A DNA stretch of 17,440 bases from Puia dinghuensis (GTDB lineage Bacteria > Bacteroidota > Bacteroidia > Chitinophagales > Chitinophagaceae): the NCBI GenBank assembly GCA_026224995.1, contig JAMFRX010000080.1, positions 1-17,440 of the forward strand. Reading direction: 5' to 3'. The notes under the pieces are model-generated. The model did not search any database and had not been told where the DNA came from. It saw nothing but the letters and a program-made list of their open reading frames with translations. The translations under genes were made by a program, and so were the position numbers. Positions 7,937 through 14,982 of this stretch are shown here, in pieces (positions within the stretch are counted from its first letter, which is position 1; each line of letters opens with the position of its first letter).

Positions 7937-7967
7937 ATGCCAGGCATCGGGTCCGCTTGCCCGGCCC

Positions 7968-10184
7968 TTACGCCAGCTTCCACCCCGTGACCACCTGCTC
8001 TACGGCCGCCCGGTATTGCTTTAGTGCCTCCTTCTCCTGCCGGATAAACCCATTATCCTGCAGGCGGCCTACAACGGCATTCATCTCCTCCGTGGACTCG
8101 TAGACCATTTTCCGGAATGGATTGCTATAATCCTTTGCCCGCGAATCATATATTTCCTTCGTAAGCTCTTCCTTGGTGGCTACGCTCTGCCGAAGCAGAT
8201 GCCCCAACGCTTCGGGCTCGCCCTTTCGTACGGAAAGACCCGTCGTCGCCTTCAGCGCGGCAAGGGCATGCACCAGCTTATCCATGCTATAATTCTCACC
8301 CTGGTGACCGTACCATTGATGCACCTGCTCCCAACTTTTTACCTTCCCGCTATGTATCTGGCTGATAAGCTTCTCCAGCTCGGTCTCCCGGATCAGCTGA
8401 CCGCCGGCATTCACCCAGCGTTGCAGGACTAAGCTTGCGGGCAAGGCCTGTAGCAGCGCGGAATAGCTGCGGATATCCTTCTCCGCTATGAACCGCATCA
8501 GCTGGCAGGCCGCATAATACGCTATCAGTTCCCTGAAAAGGCTCCAGGCCTGCGCTACCTTCACCAGCCGCACCTTCCGGTCGCTGTTCTCCCAGCCATT
8601 CGCCAGTATCTCCAGTTCCTCGGCCTGCCCCGGACTATGTTCCAACAGGCTGGCGCCCATCTCCCTAAGTTCCTCCTCGGTATGCCTGGAAACTTTTTCC
8701 GACTGCCGTGCCAGCGCCAGCCCCGTGCATCGCTCCAGGATGGCGATGGATTCTACGATCTCGCTCACGGTATCGGGCGCCAGGTAATCGTATTCCAGCA
8801 GCTGTATCCGTTCTATGCGCTTGTCGCGGTCTATGTATTTCCAGGAATTGCGGGCCAGCGCGTACATATTGTGCAGGAACCAGTAGGCCGGCATCACCAC
8901 GAGCTCGTCCTTGCTGACATCATTGCTTACAAGCGAAAACGGGATGGGGATGTCCAGCTCTGCCGGGTAATCACCCTTGGCTAGAAGTATAAAAGAAGCA
9001 AAACGGCTGTTGTGCTTCAAGCTTACGCATAAGCCAGGCCAGAAGCCCCTGCCGCCAATGATCTCTCCGTCGGCGCTTCGCGAATTATGGTTCGACCCGA
9101 TGGTGGCCCCCGCCGCCATATTGCTCTGCCCCATCACCAGCGCGGCGCATAAAAAGCTATTGTTATGATGCTGTTCGTGTGCTGGAAAGATCAGGGAGTT
9201 CAGCACTTCGCAGCAGGAGATCGTCGCGTTATTACCCAGGTAGGAATTGATCAGCCGCGCTCCATATTTCAGCTGCGAATGCGAGGCCATTATGAAACGC
9301 ACCGCTTTTACCCCGTAGAAGACGCGGCAGCCGAAGCCGACTATCCCGTTCACGAGCTCGCAGCCTTCACCGATCTGCGACATCGCTCCGGGCGAGCTGT
9401 TGATGGTGAGGTTTTTTAGCTTGTTGGCGCCCTTGAGATAGGCGTCGCTGCCGATCCAGACGTCTTTGATGATCTTGCAGTTCTTGATCACCGTGCGGTC
9501 GCCTACCTTTCCGTAGTAGCCCCGGCGGTTGTCGAATGCGGCCGACGTAAACTCCTTGAATTTTTCCTGCAAGGCCGCATCTTCCCTATGCCGGGTCCAG
9601 AGCCAGGCATCTCCCGGCAGCATGCCGTTGAAGGGGATGATGCTGCGGCCGCCATTTTCATTGCAGACCTCCATCCAGATGCGGATAGACTCATCCTCAC
9701 CTTCCTTCAGGATGCCGTTCCCGAACTTCGCATGGTCGGTGGTAGCCATCTCGTTGGTATTGACGATCATCACATCGTTGCCGATAACATAATGACTTAG
9801 ATAGTTCGTATTGTCGATGCACACATTGTCGCCGAAATCACAGCTGATGATCGTGCTGTTGTACAATCCCACGGGCCGCCGCAGGTTATGGAATTCCAGG
9901 TAGTACGGAGTAAGGGTGCCGATGCGCACCAGCCCGAAGAACTTGCAGTTCTGCACCAGCTCCGGGGTAAAAGAATCCGAGACGAGCACGTCGTTCCAGT
10001 TGGCCGACGTGTTCCGGTTGCGTACCAGCACTTCCAGCTCGTAAGCCGTCAGCTGGCGGTAGCCGATGCCGCTCCTGTTCTGCAAGTTCCGCAAATAATA
10101 TTCGTCCTTTCCCTTCGGAAGGTAGCGGCTATCGATGAAGCCATAGCCTAAGGAATTTATCGGGCTCTTTTTAATCTCGTTCAT
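7968..10184 (-). CDS. DUF4954 family protein, left-handed beta-helix with helical C-terminal half
   Basis: The 738-residue protein matches my recollection of the DUF4954 family of Bacteroidota and spirochaetes; its biochemistry is unknown to me. The first 420 or so residues contain irregular hexapeptide-like turns (for example IGNDVMIVNT, IGEGCELVNGIVGFGCRV, YGARLINSYLGNNATIS). These indicate the left-handed beta-helix seen in acyl- and nucleotidyl-transferases such as GlmU. The strongest conserved-looking block is MAAGATIGSNHNSRSADGE followed by GRGFWPGL, with several His and Asn that could line an active site. From about residue 440 onward it becomes alpha-helical. There is no signal peptide or membrane segment, so it is probably cytoplasmic. 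The ATG lies two bases after the glmS stop, indicating translational coupling. A role in UDP-sugar or amino-sugar metabolism is inferred from this neighbour only. Confidence 0.8.
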   Translation of the reverse strand: MNEIKKSPINSLGYGFIDSRYLPKGKDEYYLRNLQNRSGIGYRQLTAYELEVLVRNRNTSANWNDVLVSDSFTPELVQNCKFFGLVRIGTLTPYYLEFHNLRRPVGLYNSTIISCDFGDNVCIDNTNYLSHYVIGNDVMIVNTNEMATTDHAKFGNGILKEGEDESIRIWMEVCNENGGRSIIPFNGMLPGDAWLWTRHREDAALQEKFKEFTSAAFDNRRGYYGKVGDRTVIKNCKIIKDVWIGSDAYLKGANKLKNLTINSSPGAMSQIGEGCELVNGIVGFGCRVFYGVKAVRFIMASHSQLKYGARLINSYLGNNATISCCEVLNSLIFPAHEQHHNNSFLCAALVMGQSNMAAGATIGSNHNSRSADGEIIGGRGFWPGLCVSLKHNSRFASFILLAKGDYPAELDIPIPFSLVSNDVSKDELVVMPAYWFLHNMYALARNSWKYIDRDKRIERIQLLEYDYLAPDTVSEIVESIAILERCTGLALARQSEKVSRHTEEELREMGASLLEHSPGQAEELEILANGWENSDRKVRLVKVAQAWSLFRELIAYYAACQLMRFIAEKDIRSYSALLQALPASLVLQRWVNAGGQLIRETELEKLISQIHSGKVKSWEQVHQWYGHQGENYSMDKLVHALAALKATTGLSVRKGEPEALGHLLRQSVATKEELTKEIYDSRAKDYSNPFRKMVYESTEEMNAVVGRLQDNGFIRQEKEALKQYRAAVEQVVTGWKLA

Positions 10185-10186
10185 AG

Positions 10187-12022
10187 TTATTCCACTGTTA
10201 CGCTCTTGGCCAGATTTCTGGGCTTGTCCACGTCATAGCCCTTGGCGACACCGCTGTAATAGGCCAGCAGCTGCAGGGGGATGACGCTCAGCATCGGTGC
10301 GATCAGCTCGTCTGCTTCGGGGATGACCATGCAGTCATCGGCCATGCTCTCGATGATCGTGTCGCCTTCGCTTATCACTGCTACTATCTTGCCCTTTCTC
10401 GCCTTTACCTCCTGGATGTTGCTGACGATCTTTTCGTGGTAGCTGTCCCTGGTGGCTACGAACACCACCGGCAGGGCCTCATCTACCAGCGCTATGGGCC
10501 CGTGCTTCATCTCTGCCGCCGGATAGCCTTCCGCATGGATGTAGGAGATCTCTTTCAGCTTGAGCGCCCCTTCCAGCGCGACCGCGAAATTATAGCCCCG
10601 GCCCAGGTATAGTGCGTCCTTGGCCTCCTTATATTTTTCCGCCAGCTTCTGAATAGCTCCATTTAGCTTCAGCACCTCCTTCACCTTTTCCGGCACCGAG
10701 TGCAGCTCGTTGAGCAGGTGCATATAGCGTGTCGTATCGATGCTGCCCCGCTCTTTGGCGATCTTCAGGGCGATCATCGTCAGCACCGCCAGCTGGGCGG
10801 TAAAAGCCTTCGTCGATGCTACGCCTATCTCCGGTCCCGCATGCGTATATGCCCCGGCATTGCTGATCCGGGCGATAGACGACCCTACTACATTCACCAC
10901 GCCCAGGATAAACGCCCCATTCTCCTTGGCCTTCTCGATGGCGACGATAGTATCTGCCGTCTCACCGCTCTGGCTGATGGCGATGATCACGTCTCCGGGA
11001 TGGACCACGGGGTTGCGATAGCGAAACTCCGAAGCATACTCTACTTCTACGGGAATGCGGCACAATTCTTCAAACACGTATTCGGCCACCAATCCGGCAT
11101 GCCAGCTGGTGCCGCAGCCGATCATGATGATTCGCTTCGCCGTGCTGAGCTTCTCTATATGCTGCTGGATGCCCGCCATGGTGATGGTCCCTTTGACGAC
11201 GTCTAGCCGGCCCCGCAGGCAGTCGAAGATCGTCGCTGGCTGCTCGAAGATCTCCTTCAGCATAAAATGTTCATACCCTCCCTTTTCTATGGCCGCCATC
11301 TCCATGTCCAGCTTCTGGATGAAGGGTGTTATCTTGTCGTTGCCCAGATTCTTCAGGATGAGCTCGTCGGACTTCAGGATAGCAAGCTCATAGTCGTTCA
11401 CATAGACCACCTCTTTGGTGTATTCGATGATTGGGGAGGCGTCCGAAGCCAGAAAATGTTCTCCCTTGCCGATGCCGATCACCAGCGGGCTGCCCTTCCT
11501 CGCGGCGATCAGGGTATCCGGGGTGTCCCTGTCCAAAAGCACGATGACATAAGCCCCTACTACCCGCTTTAAGGCGATACGCACCGCCTCTTCAAGTCCG
11601 CATTGGTTATTTTGCTGGATGTCTTCTATAAAATTGAGCAGGACTTCGGTGTCCGTATCGCTCTTGAAAACATATCCCTTTCGCATCAGCTCCTGCTTCA
11701 GCTGGGTATAGTTCTCGATGATGCCATTGTGGATCATTGCCAGCCGGCCGCTGGCCGAACTGTGCGGATGAGCATTGCGATCATTAGGTTCGCCATGTGT
11801 AGCCCAGCGCGTATGGCCCATGCCGGCATGCGCATGCAGATCCTTTCCTACCAGGCTGTCTTCCAGCTCCGCGACCTTTCCTTTCTTCTTATATACGCGT
11901 AATTCGTCGTTGAGAAGGGCAACCCCCGAGCTGTCGTATCCGCGGTATTCCAAACGCTTGAGGCCTTTCAGGATAACGGGATAAGCCTCCCTGGGACCGA
12001 TATAAGCCACTATTCCACACAT
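10187..12022 (-). CDS. glmS: Glutamine-fructose-6-phosphate aminotransferase (isomerizing), GlmS
   Basis: The 611-residue length equals the family norm. GlmS converts fructose-6-phosphate and glutamine to glucosamine-6-phosphate and glutamate, the first step towards UDP-GlcNAc for peptidoglycan and lipid A. The N-terminal glutaminase starts with MCGIVAYIG, leaving Cys2 as nucleophile after Met removal, and has GHTRWATHG. Two SIS domains follow: GCGTSWHAG and SQSGETADT in the first, GRGYNFAVALEGALKLKE and EMKHGPIAL in the second. The C-terminus PRNLAKSVTVE supplies the conserved lysine loop. The 93-base gap upstream also holds a terminator for the preceding gene, so glmS probably has its own promoter in 12023-12073. 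Only a degenerate -7 (TTATTTG on the minus strand near 12030) is visible. No glmS ribozyme fits in so short a leader. Confidence 0.97.
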   Translation of the reverse strand: MCGIVAYIGPREAYPVILKGLKRLEYRGYDSSGVALLNDELRVYKKKGKVAELEDSLVGKDLHAHAGMGHTRWATHGEPNDRNAHPHSSASGRLAMIHNGIIENYTQLKQELMRKGYVFKSDTDTEVLLNFIEDIQQNNQCGLEEAVRIALKRVVGAYVIVLLDRDTPDTLIAARKGSPLVIGIGKGEHFLASDASPIIEYTKEVVYVNDYELAILKSDELILKNLGNDKITPFIQKLDMEMAAIEKGGYEHFMLKEIFEQPATIFDCLRGRLDVVKGTITMAGIQQHIEKLSTAKRIIMIGCGTSWHAGLVAEYVFEELCRIPVEVEYASEFRYRNPVVHPGDVIIAISQSGETADTIVAIEKAKENGAFILGVVNVVGSSIARISNAGAYTHAGPEIGVASTKAFTAQLAVLTMIALKIAKERGSIDTTRYMHLLNELHSVPEKVKEVLKLNGAIQKLAEKYKEAKDALYLGRGYNFAVALEGALKLKEISYIHAEGYPAAEMKHGPIALVDEALPVVFVATRDSYHEKIVSNIQEVKARKGKIVAVISEGDTIIESMADDCMVIPEADELIAPMLSVIPLQLLAYYSGVAKGYDVDKPRNLAKSVTVE

Positions 12023-12066
12023 AGACGCAAATAATTTAGCTGAGCAATATTATACAATAATCTTCA

Positions 12067-12094
12067 AATAAAAAGCCCCCTCGGAGAGGGGGCT
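12067..12094 (-). terminator. Intrinsic terminator for the Gly-rich protein gene
   Basis: On the minus strand AGCCCCCTC and GAGGGGGCT pair perfectly over 9 bases (12086-12094 with 12074-12082) around a 3-base loop. The run TTTTTATTT follows, starting with the last T of the stem. It begins 22 bases after the stop codon of the 12116-13021 gene and separates that gene from glmS. Confidence 0.9.
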
Positions 12095-12115
12095 ATGCTG
12101 ACTGGATCGTCTTGT

Positions 12116-13021
12116 CTAATTGTAATTCACTTGTTTAGGTCTCCAATAACCGTCTATCCATACCCAACCATCGTTGGTGTGCTTCCAGTGGGCTTTCACC
12201 CATGTCTTGTCACCGGAGTTGCCGTTACCGTTCCCGGAATTATTAGTGCCATTGTCAGCCGTCTCCCTGCTGGAGTAATACCCAGTAGGCGAGTTCTGAT
12301 TGCCATTATAGCGGTTCGTTCCTGGTCTGTTCTGCAGTGAATCCGGGTTCGGATAATTCTGATTGTTATTCCGATACTGCCGCGGCTGCTGCTGCTGATA
12401 TTGCTGCTGGGGCCCCTGCTGCTGATATTGCTGTTGCGGCCCCTGTTGTTGCTGCTGCTGTAACCTCGGGTTGCCCGAACCATCACCATACGGATCGGCC
12501 GGCTCGTCATCATATCCCTGGTCATAGTATCCGTAGCCATATCCCGGGTAACCGTATGCATAAGGGTAGCCACCATAGGGATACCCATAACCGTAAGGGT
12601 AACCACCATAGCCATAAGGATAGCCCCAGCCCAATCCCAGGCCAAGACCGAAGCCCCATCCACCCCAGCCATAGCCGCGGTAACCGCCGTAGTAGCCACG
12701 ACCGCCATAGTACCCACCACGACCGCCTATATAGCCTCCATGGCCATAAGCTGCGCCGCCGTAGGCACGGCCACCGATATAGCCTCTGCCGCCGGTCCCG
12801 ATAACACCTCTGGAGCCGCCGCCAAACCGGGCGCCGCTGCTAAAGCCTGCCCCCGAGCGTACACCGCCGCCGCTACGCGCGCCGCCGGAAAAACCGGCTC
12901 CGCCACGTCCGCCGCCACCGCCTCTGCCCCCACGTTGAGAATAACCAGCCATGCCCACTAATAGGAGGACAAGCATGGCAATGATCGATTTTTGTTGTAT
13001 TCCGGAAAAAACGCGTTTCAT
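12116..13021 (-). CDS. Secreted Gly/Tyr/Gln-rich low-complexity protein with Trp-rich C-terminal motif
   Basis: The 301-residue product opens with a Sec signal peptide (hydrophobic 12-26, likely cut after GYSQ at 29). Composition then changes in blocks. Residues 30-80 are Gly/Arg/Ser-rich; 80-170 are Gly/Tyr-rich with YGGY and YPYGYG turns; 171-185 are acidic; 186-225 are Gln/Asn-rich and include two copies of a 9-residue GPQQQYQQQ repeat; 226-272 are Asn/Gly-rich. The final 30 residues are ordered-looking, with five Trp (274, 279, 286, 288, 293) in a W-x4-W-x6-W-x-W pattern ending GYW, similar to YXWGXW-type envelope motifs. I do not recognise the family. Most of the chain should be disordered, and it is predicted to sit in the periplasm or at the surface. 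It has its own terminator; mgtE ends 123 bases upstream. Confidence 0.75.
   Translation of the reverse strand: MKRVFSGIQQKSIIAMLVLLLVGMAGYSQRGGRGGGGGRGGAGFSGGARSGGGVRSGAGFSSGARFGGGSRGVIGTGGRGYIGGRAYGGAAYGHGGYIGGRGGYYGGRGYYGGYRGYGWGGWGFGLGLGLGWGYPYGYGGYPYGYGYPYGGYPYAYGYPGYGYGYYDQGYDDEPADPYGDGSGNPRLQQQQQQGPQQQYQQQGPQQQYQQQQPRQYRNNNQNYPNPDSLQNRPGTNRYNGNQNSPTGYYSSRETADNGTNNSGNGNGNSGDKTWVKAHWKHTNDGWVWIDGYWRPKQVNYN
12389..12442 (-). repeat. Two tandem 27-base units in the Gln-rich segment
   Basis: Two adjacent 27-base copies each encode GPQQQYQQQ (residues 194-211 of the Gly/Tyr/Gln-rich protein). They are flanked by further CAG/CAA runs. The DNA copies are nearly identical, differing at a few third positions, which suggests recent duplication or replication slippage. 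Confidence 0.8.
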
Positions 13022-13144
13022 AACATACTTTTTAGATTGTCTTATCCTTGGACTACCCCTTGGTCTGATAGTTTAAATTACGACAAAAAAAGCGGGGAAA
13101 AAAGCTGTTAACACACAGATGCGCGCACCTTAACATATTACAGA

Positions 13145-14533
13145 TTATAATAAACTACCACGCATGATCATAAAAGCTACGGAAAAGTAGATCACGAGAC
13201 CCGTAACGTCTACCAGCGTAGCCACAAAGGGTGCCGAAGACGTCGCCGGGTCGGCCCCGAACTTCTTCAGCACTATGGGCAGCATGCTCCCCGCTATCGT
13301 CCCCCAAAGCACTACACCCACAAGGGAAATGCCTACCGTACTGGCGATCAGCCCGGAATGTTCCCCATAAGTATGGAATACCTGGTTCCAGAGCATCACC
13401 CGCGTGAAGACGATGATACCCAGCACCGTCCCCAGCAGCAGTCCGGAGACCAGTTCCCGTCGGATCACCCGCCACCAGTCGACAATAGTGATCTCTCCCA
13501 GCGCCATCGCCTGGATGATCAGGGTGGAAGCCTGGCTGCCGCTATTACCCCCGCTGCTAATGATCAATGGGACGAATAAGGCCAAAACCACCGCCTTGGC
13601 GATCTCATCCTCGAAATACCCCATCGCGGTAGCCGTCAGCATTTCGCTCAGGAACAGCACCACCAGCCAGACAATGCGTTTCTTAAAAAGTTTTAGCAGC
13701 GGCATCTCGAGATACGGCTCGTCAAGGGCTTCGGTACCACCTATCTTCTGGATGTCTTCGGAAAATTCCTCCTGCGCCAGCCACAAAACGTCATCGATGG
13801 TGATGATACCAAGCAGGACCTTGTTATTATCCAGCACCGGCAGCGCCACCCGGTTGTTCATCTTGAAAGCCTCGCTGGCCGTATCCTGATCGTCATTGAC
13901 ATTCAATGCAATGTACCGGTTATCGATCACGTCTTCGATCCTCTTCTCCGGATTCGCAAGGATGATCTCCCGGATCCGGATATCATCGATGAATAAACCT
14001 TTCTCATCCACCACATAGATCACGTCGATGGTCTCGCTGTCCTTCCCCACCTCCCGGATATGATCGATCACCTCCCGCACCGTCCAGTCCCGCTCCACGG
14101 CAATATAGTCCGGGGTCATCAACCTGCCCACGCTCCGCTCCGGGTAACCCAGGAGGGAAAGCGTGATCTTCCGCTCTTCGGGGTCCAGTGTCTTTATGAG
14201 CTCCTTCACCACCTCGCTCGGCAACTCCTCCAAAAACGATGTCCGGTCATCCGCCGAAAGGTCATTCAGCAATTCCGCCGTCTTGAAAGCCGGTAGCTCC
14301 TGGATGATCCTCTTTTGTGTCGGTACATCCAGGATCTTAAAGGTGCTGCTGGCACGGTGAATGCTCAGGTGCCCCATGATCTGGCTCTCGTATTCGGGAA
14401 ACTCATAGATCAGCTCGGCGACATCGCTGATATTCTGATTATTCAGGAAATCCCTTATCTGCAATACATCTTCCGATTGTATCAGCTCCGGGAATCGCTC
14501 CTTCGGATCCATATTGTCTGGTTCTAAGGACAT
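13145..14533 (-). CDS. mgtE: Magnesium transporter MgtE
   Basis: The 462-residue product has the full MgtE layout. A helical MgtE N domain (about 1-135) carries ELLNDLSADDRTSFLEELP. A CBS pair follows (about 139-265), then five transmembrane helices. The pore signature GGNSGSQ lies at 328-334, and the DPATSSAPFVATLVDVTG block at 428-445 contains the Mg-coordinating Asp region. MgtE is an inner-membrane Mg2+ channel whose cytoplasmic domains close it when Mg2+ is plentiful. The frame stays open further upstream to a TTG at 14581. ATG at 14533 is preferred because the extra 16 residues do not look like the family and the upstream DNA carries a -7 promoter element. It is divergent from the SET gene. 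No Mg riboswitch fits in the leader of about 40 bases. Confidence 0.95.
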   Translation of the reverse strand: MSLEPDNMDPKERFPELIQSEDVLQIRDFLNNQNISDVAELIYEFPEYESQIMGHLSIHRASSTFKILDVPTQKRIIQELPAFKTAELLNDLSADDRTSFLEELPSEVVKELIKTLDPEERKITLSLLGYPERSVGRLMTPDYIAVERDWTVREVIDHIREVGKDSETIDVIYVVDEKGLFIDDIRIREIILANPEKRIEDVIDNRYIALNVNDDQDTASEAFKMNNRVALPVLDNNKVLLGIITIDDVLWLAQEEFSEDIQKIGGTEALDEPYLEMPLLKLFKKRIVWLVVLFLSEMLTATAMGYFEDEIAKAVVLALFVPLIISSGGNSGSQASTLIIQAMALGEITIVDWWRVIRRELVSGLLLGTVLGIIVFTRVMLWNQVFHTYGEHSGLIASTVGISLVGVVLWGTIAGSMLPIVLKKFGADPATSSAPFVATLVDVTGLVIYFSVAFMIMRGSLL

Positions 14534-14578
14534 ACGCGAACCTACGTCAAAAGTCCCGAAAAATGCTAACTTACCCGC

Positions 14579-14586
14579 CAAAATTA
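14579..14586 (-). promoter_or_regulatory. Possible -7 promoter element for mgtE
   Basis: The minus strand reads TAATTTTG here, a full match to the Bacteroidota -7 consensus TANNTTTG. It would start a transcript near 14572, leaving a leader of about 40 bases before the mgtE ATG. No TTTG is found at the matching -33 position (about 14606-14609), so the call is tentative. It lies in the 65-base gap between the divergent starts of mgtE and the SET gene. Confidence 0.4.
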
Positions 14587-14598
14587 AGCTTGGAACAT

Positions 14599-14982
14599 AT
14601 GATCCTACCGCAGCTATTCATTGCACCCACAGGAGAAATGGGAAGAGGAGTATTCACATCCGATAATATCGACAAGGGCACCGTGGTCGAGATCTCCCCC
14701 GTTATCGTTATGACGGGAGCCGAGCGCAAGCTGCTGGATCAGACATTATTGCACGATTACATCTTCGAGTGGGGCGATGACCGCAAGAGCTGCTGCATGG
14801 CGCTGGGCTATATACCCCTGTACAATCATAGCTATCGCAGCAACTGTGAATATGAAATGGATTTCGATGAAAACCTCATCACGGTCAAGGCCGTTCGTTT
14901 CATCAAAGCAGGGGAGGAGGTATTCATCAATTACAATGGGGATTGGAACAATGCGGTGCCTGTGTGGTTCCACAAGCATTAA
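14599..14982 (+). CDS. Small SET-domain protein, putative lysine methyltransferase
   Basis: The 127-residue protein is almost nothing but a SET core. GRGVF at 15-19 is the usual first motif. NHSYRSNC at 76-83 is the NHSxxPNC SAM-binding motif, with the Pro replaced by Arg-Ser. GEEVFINYNGD at 105-115 is the C-terminal motif with the catalytic Tyr (112). Such proteins transfer a methyl group from SAM to lysine. No pre-SET, post-SET or substrate-recognition domain is present, and the bacterial substrate is unknown. ATG at 14599 is favoured over an in-frame ATG at 14563, because the extra 12 residues precede the fold and lie over a promoter element. The last four bases overlap the converging barrel gene (shared TTAA). 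The region is divergent from mgtE, but no functional link follows. Confidence 0.85.
   Translation: MILPQLFIAPTGEMGRGVFTSDNIDKGTVVEISPVIVMTGAERKLLDQTLLHDYIFEWGDDRKSCCMALGYIPLYNHSYRSNCEYEMDFDENLITVKAVRFIKAGEEVFINYNGDWNNAVPVWFHKH

Noticed and set aside
12023..12073. glmS ribozyme or other riboswitch ahead of glmS
   Set aside because: Only about 50 bases lie between the upstream terminator and the glmS ATG, too short for the ribozyme, and no core motif is visible.
12380..12470. CTG/CAG-rich repeats as a CRISPR array
   Set aside because: The units are contiguous, in frame, and encode a Gln-rich segment; there are no unique spacers or cas genes.
13022..13144. Small gene or structured RNA between mgtE and the Gly-rich gene
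   Set aside because: No frame with a plausible start was found; only poly-A/T runs and a weak TGTTAA/TTAACA pairing with a large loop are visible.
14534..14581. TTG start that lengthens MgtE by 16 residues
   Set aside because: An ATG at 14533 gives a normal MgtE N-terminus; the extra codons cover the divergent promoter region.
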